A DNA stretch of 24,942 bases from an uncultured Sutterella sp. (GTDB taxonomy: Bacteria; Pseudomonadota; Gammaproteobacteria; Burkholderiales; Burkholderiaceae_F). Of the stretch, positions 1 through 9,254 are shown piece after piece; within the stretch, counting starts at the first letter, position 1; each line of letters starts with the position of its first letter. The stretch is from NCBI GenBank assembly GCA_900544255.1, contig UQUM01000028.1, positions 1 to 24,942 on the forward strand. Reading direction: 5' to 3'. Under the pieces are notes generated by a model. That model ran no database searches, was not told where the DNA came from, and was given only the letters and a program-made list of their open reading frames with translations. A program made the position numbers and the translations under genes.

Positions 1-311
1 AGTATATCCGGACGGTTTGTAGCCGCCATCATTATAACGCCTTCATTTTCGCCAAATCCGTCCATTTCAACAAGCAACTGATTTAAAGTCTGTTCTCTTT
101 CATCGTGACCGCCGCCCATACCGGCACCTCTTTTTCTGCCGACTGCGTCTATTTCATCTATAAACACAATACACGGTCTGTTTTTCTTTGCCTGTTCAAA
201 CAAATCTCTCACTCGCGATGCACCTACGCCGACATAAAGTTCAACGAAATCCGATCCGCTTATAGAGAAAAACGGAACTTTCGCCTCGCCGGCAACCGCC
301 TTTGCAAGAAG
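1..311 (-). CDS. ftsH: FtsH ATP-dependent zinc metalloprotease, internal fragment (foreign piece)
   Basis: Read on the minus strand this is the AAA+ core of FtsH, the membrane-anchored ATP-dependent protease. Visible in order are LLAKAVAGEA (just after where Walker A GPPGTGKT should be), FFSISGSDFVE, the pore-loop region YVGVGASRVRDLFEQA, Walker B CIVFIDEIDAVG, GGGHDEREQTLNQLLVEMDG and the sensor region AATNRPD, which runs off the window edge. Neither the start nor the protease domain is present. Codons are more A/T-rich (ATA, TTT, AAA) than in the rest of the window and suit a Clostridia-like donor. The reading frame continues without a stop into bcsB at about 311, so this is one end of an FtsH/BcsB chimera and not a native gene of the neighbouring genome. 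The identification is certain; its placement here is doubtful. Confidence 0.93.
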
Positions 312-2180
312 ATTGCGGATCACAAAATCCGGCGCGGCGAGGCGGCGGCTGTCAGGGTTGAGAGAAAGGGCAGGCTTTTCCGGATTCTTTTGGAGCAGGC
401 ATTCGGGCACAAACCCGAAGACGAGAACGTCGCGATCCTTCAGGGTTTCGGGTGCAGGCTTCGTTGTGACGGTCACGGCGTGTGCGGCAGCGCCGGTCTG
501 GCTCGAGAAGCGCGCAAGGGTCGTGAGCATGGCGGACGTCGTGTTCGCATCGGGTGATGCCGGCATTACGACGGTCGTCTGCGAGAGATCTCCGTAGATT
601 GTGAAAGGATACCCGCTTTGGGCAAAGAGCCTCAGGTCGGGCATGGGGGCAAAATGATAAAACCCGGTGAAGTCCAGCGAAGAGTTCGGGTCGATGGCGA
701 CTTCATTCGGTATGAGCGTCACGCTTCGGCAGTTTTCAGGCGAGCCGCTGGAAATGCTGGCGCCGTATGCAAAGTCAAACTTGAGCCTGTTGTTCGAGCT
801 GAAGAGTACGGCCGGGATGTCGATTTGGTTCAGGTACGACGACAGCGTGTCGACGACTGCAAAGTCCGACGTCTTCCTGGAGGTGCCGTCGCCTTCGGGC
901 ATAAGAGGAAACGTTCGGACCAGAGATTCGTTCAGCGACAGCCTGAGCTGCGAGAGGGCATCGGCTGCCGGCTGTGAGTAACGGAATTTCAGATCGATCG
1001 GTATGGACGAGCGCGTCATGACGAACAGGTCCGGCGGCAGGCGGAAATCGATCCGAAGAGGCGGCAGATCGATGCCTTTGGCATTGAGCTGCCCTTCGTA
1101 GTCGAGGATGTCGCCGAGGGTCGTTTTTCGAGTCGTATCGATCCACTTTGGCACGCGGTAGGGCTCGGAGGGAGTGATGCGGGCGAGGTTCGTAATCCGA
1201 ACGGCATTGCCTGTAAAGGTGTCGCCGCGGGTTGCCAGTGCTCGGGCGGCAACAAGGAGATCGGCATCATTTCGTCCTGCAATAACAAGCATTTTCGCCC
1301 AGTCGGTGGCGGGGGCATCGGCGACGGTGATTTCCGGTCCGCGTGCTTCCGGCCAATCCTTGAGAAAGAGCGGCCGGCGCTCGTTGGTGGCAAAAACGAT
1401 GAAGTGCCGTTCGGGAGGAGCTGCGTCGAAGGAGACGCCGGCCCGGATGCCGCGCCAGTCGGATGCAACGCCTGCCCAGGATGCGGTGATGCCTGCAGCT
1501 TGAAGCATTGCGTCCGTTGGGTTGGAAGGGAGCGAGAAGGCGAGCGTAGAGGGGTTGCGGTCTGCCGGGTCCACAAAGGGAGCAGGCAAAAGCGCGAGTT
1601 CGTCGGAGGCGCGGATTTTCTGATGCGTCAGCGTGAGGATGCTGCCGCCGTCGACGGCAGCCCAGAGGGCCTTGGATGCCGGATTCTCGCATACGGCGGC
1701 ATAGGTGCCGATGAAATCGAAGGAAAGCCTGTTGGAGTCCTTCAGTTTTTTGGCATTGAGCCGGATGCGCGTCTTCAGAACATCGCCGTCGCGTTCCTTG
1801 GGAATCGGAATGGTCGTCTGATATTCGCCGTTGAGCTTGACAACGAGCTGGCTTCTCGTGGGAATCAGCGCCGGCGAGGCGTGCCATCGAAGGTCGAGCA
1901 CGGCTTGCGTGATGATTTCATCGCGGCGCATCGGAAACTCAAAAGCAAGCGTCGGACGCAGTCCGGTCATCGTCTTGTCAGCCGCACCTCCGACCTGAGG
2001 AAGCCTGCCGAGCTCGGTTGTCGTGACGGAAACGGCGGCATGCCGAAGCGATGGCATTTCGACTGCGGACCACTCAACGGGAGGTTGAACAGGCGTGGAA
2101 AAGCTCGGTGCTGCAAGCATCATCCCGAAAAATAATGAAAGAAGCGGAGAAGTATTCTTGCAGCGGTGAACGAAAAACAT
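311..2180 (-). CDS. bcsB: BcsB, cellulose synthase periplasmic regulatory subunit, 3' truncated
   Basis: BcsB is the periplasmic, inner-membrane-anchored partner of BcsA that guides the nascent glucan. I chose the ATG at 2178-2180, 32 bases after the bcsA stop; its Shine-Dalgarno is weak. The protein starts with a signal sequence (basic start, then LLSLFFGMMLAAPSFS), followed by about 600 residues of BcsB beta-sandwich sequence. These include LRPTLAFEFPMRRDEI near residue 75, and the family-typical stretch from NRLKFDFAYG through AIDPNSSLDFTGFYHFA to AQSGYPFTIYGDLS. About 623 codons remain before the frame passes into FtsH sequence. Full-length BcsB is usually about 750-800 residues, so the C-terminal amphipathic and transmembrane anchor is missing. 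The frame is open from 2180 to the window edge. It is the last gene of the bcsEFGQAB run, directly after bcsA as is usual. Confidence 0.9.
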
Positions 2181-2212
2181 ATATCGGTCGGTTTCTTTTG
2201 ATCGGGACGAAG

Positions 2213-4807
2213 CTACCGTCCGACTTCGAGCACGGCCCCGTTGATTCGAATCATGCGGGGCATGAAGGTAAAGAGCCAGATTAAGGGGATGGCAACAAGG
2301 CCTGCAGGCTTTGTCACAAACTTTGGCAAAAATTTCCAAAGAGAATGATACCCTCGAACGGCCATAAGGAGGAGACTGCATGTGCCTTTAAAAAACTTCA
2401 TTTTCTGAGGTACGGGCTTAATCCAAATGTCATTGCGGCAGAAGGTCAGAGCCACGAGCCGGCGTTCGTCTTCAAGAGAGAGATCGACAAATTCGAGTCC
2501 GAGCCTTCCGTTTTCAATGCGCCGGACAATGACCGGGAAGCTGTAGCCCATGCCGTTGTCTTCAAGCACGACGGCTGCATGCGATCCGACGGTGAAGGAC
2601 ATTGGGGCGCCCTCTGCGAGGCGCACGCTGGCACCTTTTTGGGAGAAGTCTGTCAGACGGCCGGCGATCAGCGTGCCCTTGTCGGTCTGTAAGGCTGCGG
2701 GTCTGCAGACTCTGACTCTGGGATACTGTCGCTCCTGAACCACTTCGACGGCGACGGCCATGGTGGCGCCTAGAAGCACGAGGTTGTAGAGAACCCAGGC
2801 GACGTTGACGGCAATGGTCATATGAGACGCATAAGGGTCGACGAAGGACGTCCAGGCGGCCCATGCAACGCCGGCGATGTTGAGCGCCATGAGCACAAGG
2901 TAGGGCTTGGCGATCTGCCAGTCCAGGTATTTCCTTCTCACGGTTCCGCCTTTGACGGTCACGTTGAATTTGCCGAATTTCGGCGCAATGAGGGCCACGG
3001 TTGTCGGGATGAGGATGTACCAGGAGAGGATGGCTTCGTAGACGGCGCCGAGGAAGGGGCTTCGGTGGCCGCGGTGCAGGACGCTCATGGCCAGCGTGGA
3101 AAGGAGCATGTGAGGGAGAACGTAGACCAGAATGCTCGATGCCGGCGCCTTGATCACGTAGATGTCAAAGAGCAGGTACGGGAGCGGTGCGAGCAGAAAA
3201 ATGATGCGCGGCAGTCCGTGGAAAAAGTGGATCATGGCATTCAGAAAGCACATGCGCTGCCCGAAGCTCAGGCCTCGGCCCAGAAGCGGATTGTCCAGAC
3301 GGAAGATCTGGACCATGCCGCGGGCCCATCGTATGCGCTGGCCGACGTGGGCGGAAAGGGTTTCGGTGGAGAGCCCGGCGGCAAGGGGAATGCCGATGAA
3401 GGCGGATTTCCAGCCGCGGCGGTTGAGCTTCAGAGACGTATGGGCGTCTTCCGTGACGGTCTCAACGGCGATGCCGCCCACCTCGTCGAGCGCCTTTCGG
3501 CGCATGACTGCGCAGGAGCCGCAGAACATGGTGGCGTTCCAGGCGTCGTTGCCCTTTTGAATGAAGTCGTGAAAGAGGGCGTTTTCCACGGGTTCGGTGG
3601 AGGCAAGTCCCAGATTGCGCTCGAACGGATCCTGAGAGTAGAAGTGGTGCGGTGTTTGAACCAGCGCAATGCGCTTGTCCCTGACCATCCAGCCCATGGT
3701 CATTTCGAGAAACCCGCGAACGGGTATGTGGTCGCAGTCAAAGATCGCGACGAAGTCCCCCGTCAGGCTCTCCAGCGCATGATTGATGTTGCCTGCCTTG
3801 GCGTGGTTGTGCTTCGGGCGCGTGATGTAGTTGATGCCGGCCTTTTCGGCAAAGGCCTTGAACTCCGGACGAGTGCCGTCGTCGAGAAGGGAGATCCGAA
3901 GTTTGTCTGCCGGCCATGTCAGGCTCTGAGCACCGAGAACGGTGGGCTTGACGACTTCAAGGGGTTCGTTGTAAGTCGGAATCAGCACGTCGACTGCGGG
4001 CCACGTGCCGGAGTCTGCGGGAAGGGGAATCGGCTTGCGGTCTAGCACCCAGACGACCTGGAAATACGCCAGCACCATTACGACGAAGCAGTAGGTTTCG
4101 GCAAAGGCCAGAAGCAGGGAGCATGTCAGGCCGATGACCGAATCAGAGTTGAGAGTCTCCGTCCAGCGCCACCACATGTATCGCGCGGAGATGATCGAAG
4201 AAAGGAGAATCAGCAGTATGAGCGTAAGGCGGTTGCGTATTTCGCGAAGAAAAAATGCAAGGATCAGCGCGCCTATGAGAAAAATCGCTTGATTGCCGAC
4301 GGACAGGGGCTGCGTGATGCAAAGCCATGCGAGTGCGGCAGCGGCTAGCGTGAGCAGAATGCCGAGGATGCGGGCGAAGCTGCCGAGTCCGGACCTGATT
4401 CTCAATTCCGCCCCTGCCAGGGAAGATGCGCCGGAGGAGACGCGCTTGCGAACATCCTCGATGAAGTCGCAATAATATGTGCTCCAGACGGTACAAAGCT
4501 TTCTTGTGAGCGTGAAAAGGCCTGAAGCCTGATCGGGGGATCGGCGTTTTTTCAGCAGTCCCCTGTGGGAGAAAAATATCAGGAACAAGCCCTGAATGAG
4601 CATTCTCAAGGGATCCAGCGGTCTTAGCGCATCGAAATCGACGTGCGGAAAGAGCGCGCGCCGGTTGCGAAGAACCCACTGCCACTTGAGCGATTCAAAT
4701 GGTAAAAGAATCCAGGCCAGCAGCAGAAACGAGACGTTGGAGAGAAAGGATATGACGCCGGTCGTTCGAGAGCTCAGGGATCGGATGTATTGAAGCCGCT
4801 TCTTCAT
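2213..4807 (-). CDS. bcsA: BcsA, cellulose synthase catalytic subunit (UDP-forming)
   Basis: Inner-membrane family 2 glycosyltransferase that polymerises UDP-glucose into beta-1,4-glucan and exports it, switched on by c-di-GMP. The ATG at 4805-4807 overlaps the bcsQ TGA as ATGA, giving 864 residues (E. coli BcsA is about 870); an upstream in-frame start 12 codons earlier is less likely. N-terminal membrane helices occupy roughly residues 15-255. The GT2 core follows, with LLDDG at 307-311, FDCD at 356-359, TVTED (catalytic base) at 450-454 and QRIRW at 490-494. More helices follow (about 520-690). The PilZ c-di-GMP site has RQYPR at 693-697 and DFSQKG at 720-725, matching RxxxR and DxSxxG. 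All catalytic and regulatory motifs are intact. It lies between bcsQ and bcsB and is translationally coupled to bcsQ. Confidence 0.97.
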   Translation of the reverse strand: MKKRLQYIRSLSSRTTGVISFLSNVSFLLLAWILLPFESLKWQWVLRNRRALFPHVDFDALRPLDPLRMLIQGLFLIFFSHRGLLKKRRSPDQASGLFTLTRKLCTVWSTYYCDFIEDVRKRVSSGASSLAGAELRIRSGLGSFARILGILLTLAAAALAWLCITQPLSVGNQAIFLIGALILAFFLREIRNRLTLILLILLSSIISARYMWWRWTETLNSDSVIGLTCSLLLAFAETYCFVVMVLAYFQVVWVLDRKPIPLPADSGTWPAVDVLIPTYNEPLEVVKPTVLGAQSLTWPADKLRISLLDDGTRPEFKAFAEKAGINYITRPKHNHAKAGNINHALESLTGDFVAIFDCDHIPVRGFLEMTMGWMVRDKRIALVQTPHHFYSQDPFERNLGLASTEPVENALFHDFIQKGNDAWNATMFCGSCAVMRRKALDEVGGIAVETVTEDAHTSLKLNRRGWKSAFIGIPLAAGLSTETLSAHVGQRIRWARGMVQIFRLDNPLLGRGLSFGQRMCFLNAMIHFFHGLPRIIFLLAPLPYLLFDIYVIKAPASSILVYVLPHMLLSTLAMSVLHRGHRSPFLGAVYEAILSWYILIPTTVALIAPKFGKFNVTVKGGTVRRKYLDWQIAKPYLVLMALNIAGVAWAAWTSFVDPYASHMTIAVNVAWVLYNLVLLGATMAVAVEVVQERQYPRVRVCRPAALQTDKGTLIAGRLTDFSQKGASVRLAEGAPMSFTVGSHAAVVLEDNGMGYSFPVIVRRIENGRLGLEFVDLSLEDERRLVALTFCRNDIWIKPVPQKMKFFKGTCSLLLMAVRGYHSLWKFLPKFVTKPAGLVAIPLIWLFTFMPRMIRINGAVLEVGR

Positions 4808-5754
4808 CGTTCTGATTCTCTGGAGATCATGAGTCTCAGCCATGCGGCAAATCCCGCGTGGGCTTCGACGCTTACGGAGTACGGAAATGCCTCGGCGCAG
4901 GGACGCCCGAGCATCAGGGCTTGCCGCAGCAGCTCGTCAAAGGGGATGGGCTTCGGGAAAAGCTTGTCGCCCAAAGCAGGATGGGTCAGCAACAACGCGC
5001 AGAGGTCGTTGTCCGAATCGTGGCCCAGGTGATGTCCGTTCACAACAAAGCATTCGTTCGGGGTTGCATCAAGCCGGGAGAGGCGTGCATAGGCATTGAT
5101 GTCGGCTGAAAGCACCGTGACGATACAGCATGCTCTTTTAAGCCATGGCGAATCCTTTTCGGTGCCGATGTCCACGACGATGTTCGAAAGGGCCGTTCGT
5201 TCGAGAAGGGCGCACAGGCTGCTGATGCGGGAGGAATCTGAAAGCGCATCGGGATTATTCAGAAATCCCTCTTCGCTCTTGGGCAGGAAGAGAAGATCCG
5301 AATCGTGCTCCCACAGGGGGAGCGACTGCTCGGTCAAGTCGTCATTGTTCCAGCCGGATCCGACATCGGGCAGGCCGAATTGTGCGCCGATGCCCAGGGG
5401 CGAGGGGGATGCGTCAATCGCCAGCACGGGCGGGCGGTACCTTGACCAGAACCAGGAAGCCGAGGCGGCAAGGGTTGTCGTGCCGACGCCTTCGCGAATG
5501 CCTCTGAAGACAATGATCCGCTGACTTTCCGACGAGTCCGCCGGATTCGATAGCGGAAGGGAGGCTGTACGGCCGTCAGGCACGAGGCTGGAGGATCGAG
5601 CGGTCAGGAATCGAAGCAGGTCGGACTTTTTCAAAATGTTCTCGCGCATGGCAAGAAGCGATCGATTCTCGAAGCCGTTCTTCGAGAAGCACTTTGCGTC
5701 GCAGAGCCGGGCGGTATCCTCGGCGATTCGAGCGTACGGACGGTTGATTCCCAT
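4804..5754 (-). CDS. bcsQ: BcsQ-type SIMIBI ATPase with N-terminal extension (possible BcsR-BcsQ fusion)
   Basis: ParA/MinD-like ATPase required for assembly and polar placement of type II cellulose synthase. The ATG at 5752-5754 is preceded by AGAGGA about seven bases upstream and lies 11 bases after the bcsG stop, giving 316 residues; a longer frame to 5811 overlaps bcsG and is less likely. The P-loop GIREGVGTTT (residues 85-94) matches the BcsQ version, which has TTT where classical ParA has KTT. A second strand VLAIDASPSPLG (110-121) and VVDIGTE follow. E. coli BcsQ has its P-loop close to the N-terminus, so about 77 residues are extra here. Within them, AEDTARL, CFSKNGF and KKSDLLRFL fall in the order and spacing of the small partner BcsR, which is normally a separate gene just upstream of bcsQ. 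The fusion reading is inference; the BcsQ call is firm. Confidence 0.88.
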   Translation of the reverse strand: MGINRPYARIAEDTARLCDAKCFSKNGFENRSLLAMRENILKKSDLLRFLTARSSSLVPDGRTASLPLSNPADSSESQRIIVFRGIREGVGTTTLAASASWFWSRYRPPVLAIDASPSPLGIGAQFGLPDVGSGWNNDDLTEQSLPLWEHDSDLLFLPKSEEGFLNNPDALSDSSRISSLCALLERTALSNIVVDIGTEKDSPWLKRACCIVTVLSADINAYARLSRLDATPNECFVVNGHHLGHDSDNDLCALLLTHPALGDKLFPKPIPFDELLRQALMLGRPCAEAFPYSVSVEAHAGFAAWLRLMISRESER

Positions 5755-5765
5755 GGCGTCTTCCT

Positions 5766-7418
5766 CTACTTGCGATACTTGAGCCAACGGTTGTTCTTGA
5801 GCTTGAGCCATGTGTCGCCGGCATAAGGCATGACAACAGCGTTCGAGTTTTCGCTGACCTGCCAGGTCAACGGCAGATTCCTGACGATTTGATTCAGGGC
5901 CTCCTCATGGCTGGCCTTGGGATTGAGATAGATGCCGCTCTCGATCGTGCGTGCCATGAGTTCGGAAAGCGCAAGATAGCTGGTCGGACCGGCAATCGTG
6001 CGGGAAGCGCCCGTGTTGTCCAGCCCTACGAATTTCACGTAGACCGGAACCTGAGTGATGGCGGGACTTGGAATCTCGCGCAGGCGCGCCACCTGAATCT
6101 TGTCGCCGCGCACGGCCGCGCCGTGTTCGGGAACCACGATCAGCATCAAGGGCTTTGCTTTGGCATCAAGTTTGTCAAGGAAGGCGTCGAGGTCGTCGAG
6201 CATCTTCCTGGCGCGGGGCTTGAAGGGGAGTGATGACGAGGTGCCGGGCAGGCGGTTGCCGTCATGAAGTGCGATGAGGTTCATGAGAGAGACAGTCGGG
6301 ACGGAAGATGCATCCCGGATCTTCATCCATGCATTGAGGACTTCGCTCGTGCGCATGATGGGGGTGCCGTCGAAGGCTTCGTATTGTGCGCTCAGGTTTT
6401 TCTGATCCATGAGCGGCGCCGAGACGCCGCCGATAAGACGAAGGTTCTCAAGGTAATGATCAAATGCCCCGTTATGGTCCAGTACGAGATGACTCTCCCA
6501 GCCGCCCTTTTCAAGGGCGGTCATCCATTCGCAGTCGGGCCGCCGGCCGTTGTAGAGCGTGCTGTGGGAGGGTTGCCCGCATGCGCCGGTGACAAGCCTC
6601 AGGGTTGCGGGACCGGAATAGGCGGTGGCGCTGTTGAAGGCTTCGAATATTACGTCGAACTTCGAAAAGACGGGATGGGTGTTGAGGCCGGACGCTTCAA
6701 GGTCGTCCTTCGAAAGCGAGCAGATGTTGATTACCGCAATGTCGAAATTCCCGCTTTCGGAGGCGGTGGTCTTGAAATGCGTCCTGCGCTTTGCTTCCGA
6801 TTCGAAGAATGCCTGAAGCCACGCAGTCAGATGCGCCTCGTCGGCGGGTTCCGTCTGCATGGGAAGCGGTCCGGCTCCGCCTGCGGGATTGGCACTCAGG
6901 CCGCTTTGGACCGTGACGGATGCAGCCATTGGCGCTGTGCTTGTGGAAGGCCGGGGAGTGAAGAATGGAGAAAGCATGCCCGGAAAGGCGACAATCAGAA
7001 GCCCGGCAACACTTAGCGAGGTAAACCGAATCCAGTCCCGCAGAGCCAGCCAGACGCCCAGCGCCACGAGCAGGGCCATCACCATGGTGGGATTAACGAA
7101 GCCGACTGCAAGTTCGGCAAGATAGGCTGGGGTGAACTGGGTGAGATTCTGAAGGTTTTCAAGAAGAACGTCCGGGCCCGACAGCCAGCTTTCGGCCCAT
7201 AGAAGTGAAAAGCCTGCGCAAAAGGCTGTCAGCTGGCGAAGCACCTTCAACACGACATTGGAAACGGGGAGCGTCACCCAGATCAGCAGGAGCATGTTCG
7301 CTAGAGGGTCGAGCGAAATGTAGTCGAACGCATGAAGTGTGCAGACGCTGAGGAAGTAGAGGTTCCAGGGACCTGCGCCCTTCCATTTGATGCGATTGTT
7401 GTTCGGACGGGCGGTCAT
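5766..7418 (-). CDS. bcsG: BcsG, cellulose phosphoethanolamine transferase
   Basis: Inner-membrane enzyme of the alkaline-phosphatase superfamily that transfers phosphoethanolamine from phosphatidylethanolamine to the C6 hydroxyl of cellulose. I chose the ATG at 7416-7418, which overlaps the bcsF TGA as ATGA and follows a GGGGAGAG ribosome site. This gives 550 residues (E. coli BcsG is 559); the longer open frame to 7607 only covers bcsF. About five hydrophobic segments lie in residues 17-150. After a linker comes the periplasmic catalytic domain: INICSLS with zinc-ligand Cys at 233, NSATAYSGP with the predicted nucleophile Ser at 268, LIALHDGNRLP with His at 385, and VVPEHGAAV with Glu/His at 431-432. 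These correspond to the Cys, Ser, His and Glu/His of the E. coli enzyme, so it should be active. It probably makes phosphoethanolamine cellulose for biofilm matrix. Confidence 0.95.
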   Translation of the reverse strand: MTARPNNNRIKWKGAGPWNLYFLSVCTLHAFDYISLDPLANMLLLIWVTLPVSNVVLKVLRQLTAFCAGFSLLWAESWLSGPDVLLENLQNLTQFTPAYLAELAVGFVNPTMVMALLVALGVWLALRDWIRFTSLSVAGLLIVAFPGMLSPFFTPRPSTSTAPMAASVTVQSGLSANPAGGAGPLPMQTEPADEAHLTAWLQAFFESEAKRRTHFKTTASESGNFDIAVINICSLSKDDLEASGLNTHPVFSKFDVIFEAFNSATAYSGPATLRLVTGACGQPSHSTLYNGRRPDCEWMTALEKGGWESHLVLDHNGAFDHYLENLRLIGGVSAPLMDQKNLSAQYEAFDGTPIMRTSEVLNAWMKIRDASSVPTVSLMNLIALHDGNRLPGTSSSLPFKPRARKMLDDLDAFLDKLDAKAKPLMLIVVPEHGAAVRGDKIQVARLREIPSPAITQVPVYVKFVGLDNTGASRTIAGPTSYLALSELMARTIESGIYLNPKASHEEALNQIVRNLPLTWQVSENSNAVVMPYAGDTWLKLKNNRWLKYRK

Positions 7419-7627
7419 CGATGGCTCTCCCCGGCTTGACGGTTGTTGGATTGAATCTTTCGTGCAAGGTCGGCAAGCGTGCCGCAGCGTACATATCGGC
7501 GGCGCCGGAAAAGAATCCAGCGCAGCTTGCGAACGATGGCAGAACCATGCATCGCCGTCCATGCGCCAAAGGCGGCAAAGACGATGGCGCATAGAAGCAC
7601 GAGCCATCCGATGTCGGCAACGGGCAT
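7415..7627 (-). CDS. bcsF: BcsF, small membrane subunit of the cellulose secretion system
   Basis: Seventy-residue protein with one membrane helix at about residues 6-28, followed by a strongly basic segment LRWILFRRRRYVRCGTL. This resembles the LRxFFxxxRYVxxxGTL segment of E. coli BcsF (63 residues). In enterics, BcsF recruits BcsE to the membrane and links it to BcsG. Its ATG overlaps the bcsE stop (TAATG) and its TGA overlaps the bcsG start (ATGA), so the three are translationally coupled in the conserved order E-F-G. Sequence similarity alone is thin at this length; position, size and the RYV motif together make the call solid. Confidence 0.85.
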   Translation of the reverse strand: MPVADIGWLVLLCAIVFAAFGAWTAMHGSAIVRKLRWILFRRRRYVRCGTLADLARKIQSNNRQAGESHR

Positions 7628-9195
7628 TATTTCATTACCTCGCTCAGACTGATGCGCCGGGGCTTGCCGGCGGGAATGCGGGAAGGCTTGTCGGAAGGGG
7701 AGGCTTCGCCGTCGACGGGGATTTTGCCGGACTTGACTTGGTGTTCGACGCCGGACGAGGAGGGTGCTGTTCCGGATTGAAGGTCGACAAGAGCGTCAAG
7801 AATCAGGTGGTCCTCATAGGCGTCGATATAGGAGGAGAAAAGACGGTCTGCCGGCGCTGTGAAAATGCGCGAGAAGGCCAGCGACAGGTATTCGGGCATG
7901 CAGTCTGCCAGAAACACGACAAGGCGGCTGCCGATGACACAGCAGATGTCGCCCGAACGTTCCGGATGAAAGGCGCCGGCAACTTCCCGGGCGGTAAGAT
8001 CGCTGGAAGGCTTCAGGACAAGCAGGGCGCCGTGCGAGCCTTGAGCATCCATTGCCGATGCAATGTACGATGCGACAGTCTTGAAGAACAGCTCCGGCGC
8101 TATTGGTCCCTGAGGACTCATGGCCTTGAAGTGCGCTTCTACCTTGTCAAAGCTTTCCGGGATGACACGGTTGAAGCTCTCGTGTGCCAGAAGCGACATG
8201 ACGATGCGCACATAAGCGGGTGAAGCCGTGTACTCGAAGACGAGGTTGGCACCGCACGAATGAAGCAGCAACATTCCGTACCGGCGGATGGCGGGGGATG
8301 CGAGGACGGCAAAAATCTTGAGATTCGGGCCCTGGGTTGAGCGAAGCTCGTAAATCCAGCGGGCTACGCTTTCGATTTCTTCGTTCGAGCGCACGCTGAA
8401 AAGAAGGGTCGCGGACGAGGTCGTCATGCCCTTCTTGAAAAGAGTCTCATTATCCGCGACCATTTCAAGAGCAGGCAGCGCCGGCTTTTGCGAGGCCATC
8501 GGCAGATGGGCGCAGATGATGCGGTCTTCGTCGTTCGAATAGCTGTTCCATTCGATGACGGGTGAAACCTTGAATCCGGACTTGTTTGCCATCGGTTCAA
8601 TGGCGCGGCGATAGTCGCCCGTAATGCTATAGCCGTTGCGCCAATAATAGGCGTGCCATTGTTTTTCGTAGAGAGAGGCGAGCCCGTCCAAATGCCGGAA
8701 GTCTCTGAGGTGCCTTTCAAAGGACGTCAGCTCGGGACTGCCGATGAAGAGAAGCAAAGCACTGTGATTACCGTTGTGAACAGCCGTGTCAAACGTATTC
8801 AGTGTCCGGCTGATCTGTTCGCCCTTGAGCGGAGGAAAATCGTCGATAAAGCTGAGAAAGACAAGATCGGACGGTTCTGGAAAGGCCTCAAGAAGGTTCT
8901 CGGCAATGGGAAAACAGCGGATTTTGTTGCTATCGTCAGCCTGTTTGAAGAGAAACACGTTCCATGATTCGAGATCTTCGGCGTTGAAGGGAATGGCTAC
9001 GGAAAGAGACTCGAGCGCGTTGCGAGCACGTTGGCCAATGACAACAACGCAGGGGGCAGATTTTTTTTGCGAAGACTTGAGGCCGAACAGTATTCTGACG
9101 GCGTATTCGGGATTGCACACCCAAGCCGCGCAGCAATGACCGTTGTCGATGGTGCGTAGGTTCGTCGCAAGCCCTTCGAAGGGTAAGGTCAACAT
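7627..9195 (-). CDS. bcsE: BcsE, c-di-GMP-binding cellulose regulator (GIL domain)
   Basis: Cytoplasmic protein of 522 residues, almost the same as the 523 of E. coli BcsE. It binds c-di-GMP through its C-terminal GIL (GGDEF I-site-like) domain and boosts cellulose synthesis. The signature RxGD is present as HPERSGDICC, with RSGD at residues 413-416, near the 415-418 position of the E. coli protein. The central part (about 260-400) looks like the degenerate receiver/NTPase-like core of the family, for example SVRSNEEIESVARWIYELRS. The ATG at 9193-9195 has no evident Shine-Dalgarno. It is the first gene of the run, with bcsF starting on its stop codon. The presence of BcsE together with BcsA PilZ gives two c-di-GMP inputs. 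Confidence 0.92.
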   Translation of the reverse strand: MLTLPFEGLATNLRTIDNGHCCAAWVCNPEYAVRILFGLKSSQKKSAPCVVVIGQRARNALESLSVAIPFNAEDLESWNVFLFKQADDSNKIRCFPIAENLLEAFPEPSDLVFLSFIDDFPPLKGEQISRTLNTFDTAVHNGNHSALLLFIGSPELTSFERHLRDFRHLDGLASLYEKQWHAYYWRNGYSITGDYRRAIEPMANKSGFKVSPVIEWNSYSNDEDRIICAHLPMASQKPALPALEMVADNETLFKKGMTTSSATLLFSVRSNEEIESVARWIYELRSTQGPNLKIFAVLASPAIRRYGMLLLHSCGANLVFEYTASPAYVRIVMSLLAHESFNRVIPESFDKVEAHFKAMSPQGPIAPELFFKTVASYIASAMDAQGSHGALLVLKPSSDLTAREVAGAFHPERSGDICCVIGSRLVVFLADCMPEYLSLAFSRIFTAPADRLFSSYIDAYEDHLILDALVDLQSGTAPSSSGVEHQVKSGKIPVDGEASPSDKPSRIPAGKPRRISLSEVMK

Positions 9196-9227
9196 AGGCG
9201 GGTCGATGGAGATGCGGTTAAGATGAG

Positions 9228-9233
9228 ATCATA
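9228..9233 (-). promoter_or_regulatory. Possible -10 box of the bcs operon
   Basis: Minus-strand TATGAT lies about 33 bases upstream of the bcsE start. I see no convincing -35 hexamer 16-18 bases above it, so this is the best candidate in the only intergenic space from which the operon can be transcribed. Weak support. Confidence 0.3.
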
Positions 9234-9254
9234 TTCTCAAACATTCTAACCTGG

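Noticed and set aside
775..1887. Three overlapping minus-strand open frames inside the bcsB region
   Set aside because: They are in other frames; the bcsB frame itself is open throughout and carries clear family motifs.
2822..4045. 407-codon open frame on the plus strand
   Set aside because: Lies antisense to bcsA, has low-complexity composition and no family features; BcsA motifs in the minus frame are complete.
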